This document shows, piece after piece, positions 7,052 to 10,986 of a stretch of DNA of 10,986 bases (position 1 is the first letter of the stretch; each line of letters begins with the position of its first letter). A model generated the notes under the pieces. That model made no database searches, had not been told where the DNA came from, and saw only the letters and a program-made list of their open reading frames with translations. The position numbers and the translations under genes were made by a program. The stretch is from DATDVC01 sp964601125 (GTDB lineage Bacteria; Patescibacteriota; Minisyncoccia; Phycocordibacterales; WO2-35-19), in the NCBI GenBank assembly GCA_964601125.1, contig CAZRKB010000015.1, positions 1 through 10,986 of the forward strand, written 5' to 3'.

Positions 7052-8188
7052 ATGAAAAGTCAAGCAAAAAAAGGAGTTTACCCTGAGCAAGGCCGAAGGG
7101 TCTTTGTTGGGTTATCCGGAGGTGTTGATAGTGCTGTTTCGGCTGCCTTGCTCAAACAGCAAGGTTTTGATGTGACTGGAGTTTTTATAAAAGCTTGGAA
7201 TCCGCCAGGTTTTGTTTGTACTTGGAAAGAAGACCGTAGGAGTGCCATGCGAGCGGCGGCCGTTTTGGATATACCTTTCATTACCCTCGATTTGGAAAAG
7301 GAATATAAAAAGGAAGTGGTGGATTATATGATAAAAGAATATAAGGAGGGCAGAACTCCAAACCCTGATGTCATGTGCAACAAAGAAATAAAGTTCGGAC
7401 ACTTTTTGAAGTTTGCTCTTGAGAGTGGTGCAGATTTTGTAGCGACAGGGCATTATGCAAAAAATGAATTATGGAGCATGAATTATGAATTATGCGAAGC
7501 CAAAGATGAAAATAAGGATCAGACTTATTTCCTCTGGACATTAACTCAAGGGCAACTCAAGCACATTCTTTTTCCGATTGGTCACTTACAAAAAGAAGAA
7601 GTGAGAAAATTGGCAGAAAAATTTAATCTTCCTCAAGCAACAAGGAAGGATAGTCAAGGGCTCTGCTTTCTTGGCAAAATTGATATGAAAGAGTTTTTGA
7701 AAGATTATTTGAAGCCAAACAAGGGGAAAGTGTTAGATGCTGAAAGTGGAGAAGTGGTAGGTGAACACGATGGCGCCATGCTTTATACGCTTGGCGAGCG
7801 GCACGGATTTCGCATTTTCAACGAAAAAACAAACAGTAAGCCGCTTTACGTTGTAGCTAAAAACATTAAGAAAAATACAATTACTGTATCCCCGACAATT
7901 TCCGCTACGAAAACTGCTTCTCAAAAAGTCCTCGGGTCGCTCCGCTCAACCAGACTTTTTTCTAAGCAGTTTTCTTCGCAGAACTGGATCTCGGGCGAAG
8001 CTCCAAAAGGCCAAATCAAGTGTCGCATAAGGTATAGAGGTGAAAAAATAAAATGTGAAGTTGTGGGCGAAGATCTAGTTTTTAAAGAGCCACAACTTAT
8101 AGCCTCTGGACAGTCAGCGGTTTTTTACTCGTCTTCAGACGAAGTGGGTCAAGGTGAAATCTGTCTCGGGGGTGCTATAATAGCCTAA
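7052..8188 (+). CDS. mnmA: tRNA-specific 2-thiouridylase MnmA
   Basis: MnmA adenylates U34 of tRNA-Lys, -Glu and -Gln and installs sulfur to give 2-thiouridine at the wobble base. The ATP pyrophosphatase loop SGGVDS is at residues 22-27, the catalytic cysteines are C109 (NPDVMCNKEIKF) and C205 (GLCFLG), and ATGHYAK and the C-terminal beta-domain motif RIRYR are present. At 378 residues it is slightly long. The excess comes from repeats: YPEQGRR before the first strand, ELWSMNYELC at 139-148, and a 28-codon palindromic insert after VSPT in the C-terminal domain. Both catalytic cysteines survive, so it is probably active. It heads a tight cluster; its stop shares one base with the next start codon. 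The start fits a -10 hexamer ending six bases upstream. Confidence 0.95.
   Translation: MKSQAKKGVYPEQGRRVFVGLSGGVDSAVSAALLKQQGFDVTGVFIKAWNPPGFVCTWKEDRRSAMRAAAVLDIPFITLDLEKEYKKEVVDYMIKEYKEGRTPNPDVMCNKEIKFGHFLKFALESGADFVATGHYAKNELWSMNYELCEAKDENKDQTYFLWTLTQGQLKHILFPIGHLQKEEVRKLAEKFNLPQATRKDSQGLCFLGKIDMKEFLKDYLKPNKGKVLDAESGEVVGEHDGAMLYTLGERHGFRIFNEKTNSKPLYVVAKNIKKNTITVSPTISATKTASQKVLGSLRSTRLFSKQFSSQNWISGEAPKGQIKCRIRYRGEKIKCEVVGEDLVFKEPQLIASGQSAVFYSSSDEVGQGEICLGGAIIA
7080..7101 (+). repeat. Short palindrome-like insert at the mnmA N-terminus
   Basis: The core CCTGAGCAAGGCCGAAGG is bounded by ACCCT and AGGGT, which pair. It encodes YPEQGRR between the start codon and the first beta strand VFVGLSGGVDS, where MnmA proteins normally have only a few residues. 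The core resembles, from memory, a dispersed CCTGAGC...GAAGG repeat seen in many genomes including CPR. Confidence 0.5.
7466..7496 (+). repeat. 31-base in-frame repeat, copy 3
   Basis: This copy begins GAATTATGGAGCATG and ends GAATTATGCG. It encodes ELWSMNYELC in mnmA, between ATGHYAK and the segment DQTYFLW. It matches copy 1 in leuS at 24 of 31 positions, with the same length and frame. Confidence 0.5.
7900..7983 (+). repeat. 84-base palindromic element inside mnmA
   Basis: Arms at 7909-7930 and 7953-7974 (22 bases each) are reverse complements except for three adjacent positions, starting GAAAACTGCTT and ending AAGCAGTTTTC. A 22-base GC-richer loop lies at 7931-7952. Outside a symmetric three-base bulge, 7900-7905 and 7978-7983 pair at five of six positions. 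The length equals 28 codons, so the frame is kept. It encodes about 28 residues, including TASQKVLGSLRSTRLFSKQ, where MnmA normally has a much shorter linker before NW. Confidence 0.75.
8173..8181 (+). promoter_or_regulatory. Internal extended -10 promoter for the ATP-cone nuclease gene
   Basis: TGCTATAAT is a perfect -10 with a TGn extension. It lies within the last codons of mnmA and ends six bases before the ATG at 8188. I see no good -35, which an extended -10 can do without. It could give the two nuclease genes their own leaderless transcript separate from mnmA. Confidence 0.5.
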
Positions 8189-9024
8189 TGCATGACACTA
8201 TCTTAATAACCAAAGCAACAGGAGAGAGGGAGCCGTTTGAGCCAAATAAGCTAAAAAATTCACTTCTGCGAGCTAAGGCAAGCAGAGAAGTGGCTGACAA
8301 AATCATAAGCCACATAGAGCTTGAGCTTAAAGAGGGTATGTCAACGAGAGAGATTTATTCTCACGCTTTTGATTTGCTTGAAAGAGAACATAAGCCAGCG
8401 GCCATAAGATATTCGCTTCGAAATGCTGTCATGGACCTTGGCCCTACAGGTTTTCCATTTGAAAATCTAATCTCTGAAATTTGGCGGGCAAAAGGTTTTA
8501 AAACCACTACAGATTTTGTAGCGCAAGGTGATTGTGTAGAGCACGAGATTGATGTGACTGCTTGGAATGAAAATAAGCTGATCATGGTTGAAGCCAAGTT
8601 CCACAATGAATTTGGTATCAAATCTGACCTCAAGGCGGTGCTTTATGTAAATTCAAGATGGGAGGATTTAAAAAACAAAACTTTTAACTTTGGAGGAGAG
8701 AGGAAGCTGGATGAAGGTTGGCTTATCACGAACACCAAGTTTACCGAACAGGCCATAAAATACGCCAAGTGTCGCAGTATGAAGTTGATCGGGTGGAATT
8801 ACCCAGAGGAAGGTAACCTGCAGGATTTGATAGAAGATACGGGTCTTCACCCCATAACTAGTCTGCGTTCTCTTTCGGGAAGAGAAAGGAGGAATTTGAT
8901 GGAGCTCGGCATAATTCACCTAAAGCAAATATCGGAAAATACCGATTTATTAAAACAGGCAGCTATTTCTCCGGAAAAGTCACAGGAAATAATAGAAGAA
9001 GTGGCACTTTTAGAAAGTAAATAA
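8188..9024 (+). CDS. ATP-cone / Mrr-like restriction endonuclease fusion protein
   Basis: Residues 5-90 form an ATP-cone, the nucleotide-sensing domain of NrdR and class I and III ribonucleotide reductases (ITKATGEREPFEPNKLKNSL, then REIYSHAFDLL). Residues 91-185 match the PD-(D/E)xK nuclease fold of the Mrr type: GFPFENLISEIWRAKGFK, then D122 in HEIDVTA, and E135 and K137 in VEAKFH. Residues 220-250 (HPITSLRSLSGRERRNLMELGI) look like a helix-hairpin-helix. All catalytic residues are present, so a nucleotide-gated DNA nuclease is the natural inference; the substrate and role are unknown. Its ATG overlaps the mnmA stop by one base, and the next nuclease gene follows after one base. It could serve in defence, repair or nucleotide salvage. 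Confidence 0.85.
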   Translation: MHDTILITKATGEREPFEPNKLKNSLLRAKASREVADKIISHIELELKEGMSTREIYSHAFDLLEREHKPAAIRYSLRNAVMDLGPTGFPFENLISEIWRAKGFKTTTDFVAQGDCVEHEIDVTAWNENKLIMVEAKFHNEFGIKSDLKAVLYVNSRWEDLKNKTFNFGGERKLDEGWLITNTKFTEQAIKYAKCRSMKLIGWNYPEEGNLQDLIEDTGLHPITSLRSLSGRERRNLMELGIIHLKQISENTDLLKQAAISPEKSQEIIEEVALLESK

Positions 9025-9025
9025 A

Positions 9026-9784
9026 ATGGGTTGGTACAAGAAAAAGTTATATGACCCTAAGGCGAGTGAGTATTTCAAGGTCAGTCGCTCAAAAATCGAC
9101 CTTTTTTTGGAATGTCCAAGATGTTTTTATTTGGATCGAAGGATTGGTGTATCAAGACCTCAGGGCTTCCCCTTTAATCTAAATAGTGCCGTTGATATCT
9201 TGCTCAAAAAAGAATTTGATATACATAGAAAACAAAAAACTCCTCACCCTTTGATGGATAGTTATGGGATTGATGCCGTCCCTTTTGAACACCAAATGAT
9301 GGACACTTGGCGTGACCCTTTCAAGGGGGTTGAGTTTTTTCATGAGGCGACCAACTTCCTCGTATTCGGCGGAGTTGATGATGTCTGGCAAGCCGCAGGT
9401 GTGGACAAGGGAAGTGGCAAAAAAGGAGATTTGATCGTGGTTGACTATAAAGCAACTAGTAAGGACGGAGAAGTTTCCCTTGACGCTGAGTGGCAAGATG
9501 GTTACAAGAGACAAATGGAAGTTTATCAGTGGCTTTTGCGAGGTAATGGGTTCAAAGTCTCTGATACTGGTTACTTTGTTTATGCAAACGGCAGGCGCGA
9601 CAGGGAGGCGTTTGATGGCAAGCTAGAGTTTGAAGTGAAGCTCATACCTTACACAGGCAATGCTGATTGGATCGAGGGTACTTTGGTAGAGATGAAAAAA
9701 TGTTTAGATGGAGAAATGCCAAAGTCCTCTCCGGTTTGCGAGTATTGCGCTTATGTAAATAATGTAAATGGTGCGATAAGGTGA
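9026..9784 (+). CDS. RecB/Cas4-like PD-(D/E)xK nuclease
   Basis: The 252-residue product has the RecB/Cas4 nuclease signature: SRSKIDLFLECPRCFYLDRR at the N-terminus, G116-V-D118 in FGGVDDVW, D140 and K142 in VVDYKAT, and Q163/Y167 in the QxxxY motif. Cysteines form CxxC at C30/C33 and CxxC at C238/C241, plus C226. This could bind an Fe-S cluster or zinc, but it differs from the usual Cas4/AddB pattern of one N-terminal and three C-terminal cysteines. No helicase domain and no CRISPR array or other cas genes are nearby, so Cas4 is not an appropriate name. It starts one base after the preceding nuclease gene, with no Shine-Dalgarno site, suggesting coupled translation and a shared function. 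Confidence 0.85.
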   Translation: MGWYKKKLYDPKASEYFKVSRSKIDLFLECPRCFYLDRRIGVSRPQGFPFNLNSAVDILLKKEFDIHRKQKTPHPLMDSYGIDAVPFEHQMMDTWRDPFKGVEFFHEATNFLVFGGVDDVWQAAGVDKGSGKKGDLIVVDYKATSKDGEVSLDAEWQDGYKRQMEVYQWLLRGNGFKVSDTGYFVYANGRRDREAFDGKLEFEVKLIPYTGNADWIEGTLVEMKKCLDGEMPKSSPVCEYCAYVNNVNGAIR

Positions 9785-9785
9785 A

Positions 9786-9809
9786 GGGCGACACCGTAAA
9801 ATGCCGCCC
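9786..9809. terminator. Hairpin after the nuclease cluster, possible terminator
   Basis: GGGCG and CGCCC pair, with an inner CA/TG pair after one mismatch and an eight-base loop CCGTAAAA. It begins two bases after the TGA stop of the nuclease gene. It also lies just past the stop of the convergent 35-residue gene. Neither side has a proper T-run, so efficient termination is uncertain. Confidence 0.35.
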
Positions 9810-9824
9810 ATGTGGTTTGTCGAC

Positions 9825-9932
9825 TTAGCCCTTTCTCTTTTTGAGAGGGTTTGGTGGACGGAAAGCTTCTTCTGTTTTCTTTCGTGCGATGATGGAATCA
9901 ACCTGTGCCAATTTTTGCTTGAGTTTTCCCAC
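9825..9932 (-). CDS. Probable 35-residue basic protein
   Basis: This small frame starts at GTG (9930-9932), or at the preceding GTG (9933-9935) for 36 residues. AGGAG lies eight bases before the first choice and five before the second. The product runs from GKLKQKLAQVDSIIARKK to a basic tail PNPLKKRKG and is soluble, helical and lysine/arginine-rich. A minus-strand promoter with TATTAT is correctly placed upstream. A longer reading from an upstream ATG would add a hydrophobic stretch but overlap the methyltransferase gene and ignore the AGGAG site. I do not recognise a family. Support rests on the ribosome site and promoter. Confidence 0.45.
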   Translation of the reverse strand: MGKLKQKLAQVDSIIARKKTEEAFRPPNPLKKRKG

Positions 9933-9952
9933 CACTGTGTCTCCTAGTAAAG

Positions 9953-9981
9953 ATAATATTAAAACAAAAATAAAAATGCAA
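9953..9981 (-). promoter_or_regulatory. Minus-strand promoter of the 35-residue gene
   Basis: Read on the minus strand, TTGCAT (9976-9981, weak) is followed after 17 bases by TATTAT (9953-9958, five of six). Transcription would start near 9946, just before the AGGAG at 9941-9945. On the plus strand GATAAT (9952-9957) may serve the methyltransferase gene, so the two promoters would overlap. Confidence 0.4.
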
Positions 9982-10230
9982 AAAAGTTTTACACAGAAAG
10001 TTTTGGAGGTTGTAAAGAAAATACCAAGGGGCAAAATTTTGACGTATAAGCAAGTAGCCAAACTTGCAGGGAGTCCAAATGCGAGCAGGGCTGCCGGGAG
10101 TATTTTAAAGAAAAATTATGACCCAAAAATACCATGTCACCGAGTCATTCGCTCTGATGGTATGACTGGCGAGTACAATCGCGGGCGGGAAAATAAAATA
10201 AAATTATTAAAAGCGGAAGGGGCGCTCTAA
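9976..10230 (+). CDS. Minimal MGMT-family domain (methylated-DNA cysteine methyltransferase)
   Basis: The 84-residue product is only the C-terminal, DNA-binding and alkyl-acceptor domain of O6-alkylguanine-DNA alkyltransferases. It shows GKILTYKQVAKLAG with Y24, the arginine-finger segment ASRAAG with R38, and the active site PCHRV with C54. The cysteine separates it from alkyltransferase-like Atl proteins, which usually carry tryptophan there. The ordinary N-terminal domain is absent. I chose the ATG at 9976 because family similarity starts at FTQKVLEVVKKIPRG; an open frame from 9841 adds 45 unsupported residues over the minus-strand gene. A suicidal transfer of alkyl groups from guanine to C54, or damage recognition without turnover, are both possible. 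Confidence 0.9.
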   Translation: MQKSFTQKVLEVVKKIPRGKILTYKQVAKLAGSPNASRAAGSILKKNYDPKIPCHRVIRSDGMTGEYNRGRENKIKLLKAEGAL

Positions 10231-10241
10231 AGAGGCGCCCC
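10219..10241. terminator. Hairpin shared by two convergent genes
   Basis: GGGGCG-CTCT pairs with AGAG and CGCCCC across a two-base loop, with one bulged G. It contains the stop codon of the plus-strand methyltransferase gene and that of the minus-strand 36-residue gene. On the minus strand the downstream sequence is moderately T-rich after a few bases; on the plus strand no T-run follows. A bidirectional terminator is likely but not certain. Confidence 0.55.
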
Positions 10242-10337
10242 AGTGAGAACATAGATTATCGTTCCTACAATTAAAAAAGAAAGTAGGAATATTACTATAC
10301 AGCCATAATTTAGCCCCAAAGGCTTTTTCTGGTCCAT
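10227..10337 (-). CDS. 36-residue single-pass membrane protein
   Basis: This very short gene begins MDQKKPLGLNYGC and continues into one hydrophobic helix (about residues 13-31, IVIFLLSFLIVGTIIYVL), ending TGAPL. A perfect AGGAGG lies seven bases before the ATG, and an excellent promoter stands upstream on the same strand. Lysines at 4 and 5 before the helix suggest an N-terminus inside the cell. The last four bases overlap the end of the convergent methyltransferase gene. No family is recognised; a small membrane regulator or subunit is a guess. The complete set of expression signals makes it more likely real than most frames of this size. Confidence 0.75.
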   Translation of the reverse strand: MDQKKPLGLNYGCIVIFLLSFLIVGTIIYVLTGAPL

Positions 10338-10339
10338 TG

Positions 10340-10368
10340 TTGCGCCTCCTATTTCTTTATACCATAAT
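10340..10368 (+). promoter_or_regulatory. Promoter of the uracil-DNA glycosylase gene (leaderless geometry)
   Basis: TTGCGC (10340-10345), a 17-base spacer and CATAAT (10363-10368, five of six) end six bases before the ATG at 10375. There is no plus-strand Shine-Dalgarno site. It overlaps the minus-strand promoter of the 36-residue gene. Confidence 0.5.
10345..10350 (-). promoter_or_regulatory. Perfect Shine-Dalgarno site of the 36-residue gene
   Basis: The minus strand reads AGGAGG, seven bases before the ATG at 10337. It is the strongest ribosome binding site in the window and sets the start of this tiny gene. Confidence 0.75.
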
Positions 10369-10383
10369 TGACCCATGTCTCAA
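10356..10383 (-). promoter_or_regulatory. Minus-strand promoter of the 36-residue gene
   Basis: On the minus strand TTGAGA (10378-10383, five of six) is followed after 16 bases by TATAAA (10356-10361, five of six) with a TGG extension. Transcription would begin a few bases before the AGGAGG. It overlaps the promoter and first codons of the divergent glycosylase gene, so the two may compete. Confidence 0.65.
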
Positions 10384-10986
10384 ACAGCAGAAGAAAGAAA
10401 AGAATTGATGCGAAAAATAAGGGATGAAGTTGTAGCACTTAAAAATTCGCCACTTTATAAATTTAGGGTTGAAAATAAAAATCTGCCGGTAATTGGAGAA
10501 GGAAGCCACTTTGCAAAAATAATGTTTATTGGTGAGGCTCCAGGCAGAAACGAAGCTAAGACGGGCCGGCCATTTTGTGGAGCGGCAGGTAAAATTTTGG
10601 ACGAGCTTTTAGAAACTGTAGGTATTGAGCGGAGCGAAGTATATGTCACGAATATAGTTAAAGATCGCCCACCGCAGAACAGAGATCCGCTTCCAGAAGA
10701 GATAGAAATTTACGGACCATTTTTAGATCGGCAGATCGAAATTATCCAACCGAGTATAATAGCTACTTTGGGCAGATATTCTATGAACTACATAATGCCA
10801 AAGTTTGGGCTTGAGCTCGAGCTTGAGCCGATAAGTAAAGCTCATGGTAAGGTTTATGCTGTGTCCCGCGAAGCTTTAGCAAAGTGGGGAAGGGGAAACG
10901 ACGAAATAAAAATCGTACCACTCTACCACCCAGCTGTGGCAGTCTATAACTCACACACCAAAGATACTCTAAAAAAAGACTTTGAG
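10375..10986 (+). CDS. Family-4-like uracil-DNA glycosylase lacking cluster cysteines (3' end cut off)
   Basis: The first 204 residues of a uracil-DNA glycosylase run off the window end. Family-4 motifs are clear: GEAPG at 53-57, TGRPFCGAAG at 63-72, NIVKDRPPQNRDPLP at 93-107 and HPA at 185-187. The enzyme removes uracil from DNA to start base-excision repair. The four cysteines that bind a [4Fe-4S] cluster in Thermus UDG are all missing: the N-terminal pair aligns with about L22 and S25, the cysteine of KCRPP is D97, and the fourth is Y113. The only cysteine is C68 in RPFCG. The fold motifs are intact, so the protein is probably functional without a cluster. A further difference is a longer loop (about 32-40) before GEG. 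Confidence 0.9.
   Translation, partial: MSQTAEERKELMRKIRDEVVALKNSPLYKFRVENKNLPVIGEGSHFAKIMFIGEAPGRNEAKTGRPFCGAAGKILDELLETVGIERSEVYVTNIVKDRPPQNRDPLPEEIEIYGPFLDRQIEIIQPSIIATLGRYSMNYIMPKFGLELELEPISKAHGKVYAVSREALAKWGRGNDEIKIVPLYHPAVAVYNSHTKDTLKKDFE

Noticed and set aside
6815..7090. 91- and 72-residue minus-strand frames overlapping the 107-residue gene
   Set aside because: They are alternative frames of the same region. Only the 107-residue frame has AAAGGA before its ATG and ends just before the terminator.
9026..9784. Naming the second nuclease cas4
   Set aside because: There is no CRISPR array or other cas gene here, and the cysteine arrangement (two CxxC pairs) differs from typical Cas4. 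A general RecB/Cas4-like label is safer.
9841..9975. In-frame N-terminal extension of the MGMT gene from 9841
   Set aside because: The 45 residues show no MGMT N-terminal-domain features and overlap the minus-strand small gene; similarity begins at the ATG at 9976.

Overview
The window looks like a piece of a Patescibacteria (CPR, Parcubacteria-like) chromosome. It is AT-rich and compact, with small or absent intergenic gaps. It carries protein types I associate with that group: a stand-alone N-terminal part of a TraC/VirB4-like membrane ATPase next to mltG, a sigma-region-4/HARE-HTH protein, and an ATP-cone/restriction-endonuclease fusion. TGA ends two genes (5401-5403 and 9782-9784), so the standard code fits and Gracilibacteria-type UGA recoding is unlikely. 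The lineage call is inference from gene content, not from a marker phylogeny.

Layout. 23-2920 (+): leucyl-tRNA synthetase with a complete Nudix domain inside its editing domain. 3024-4079 (+): sigma-region-4 plus HARE-HTH regulator. 4138-5403 and 5400-6506 (+): a membrane-anchored conserved protein overlapping endolytic transglycosylase mltG. 6520-6622: a nested inverted-repeat element. 6676-6999 (-): an unrecognised 107-residue protein in a GC-richer patch with its own terminator. 7052-8188, 8188-9024 and 9026-9784 (+): a tight cluster of mnmA, an ATP-cone/Mrr-like nuclease and a RecB/Cas4-like nuclease. 9825-9932 (-): a probable 35-residue basic protein. 9976-10230 (+): a minimal methylguanine-DNA methyltransferase domain. 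10227-10337 (-): a 36-residue single-pass membrane protein with a strong Shine-Dalgarno site. 10375-10986 (+, cut by the window edge): a family-4-like uracil-DNA glycosylase. I see no tRNA, rRNA, CRISPR array or transposase gene, and no gene-free stretch over 300 bases.

Three patterns cut across the genes. (1) Five plus-strand genes (leuS, the 4138 gene, mnmA, the 8188 gene and the uracil-DNA glycosylase gene) have a -10-like hexamer ending exactly six bases before the ATG and no Shine-Dalgarno sequence, which fits leaderless transcripts. The minus-strand small genes instead have Shine-Dalgarno sites, so two initiation modes may be mixed here. (2) leuS and mnmA, both tRNA-related, contain small repeats kept in frame: three copies of one 31-base family read in the same frame, plus an 84-base palindrome and a short palindrome-like insert in mnmA. 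(3) Two enzymes depart from their families in informative ways: LeuRS gains a Nudix domain, and the glycosylase has lost all four cysteines that normally hold its iron-sulfur cluster.

Functionally the window mixes translation (leuS, mnmA), transcription (sigma/HARE protein), cell wall and envelope (mltG and partner), and DNA repair or processing (two nucleases, methyltransferase domain, uracil-DNA glycosylase).
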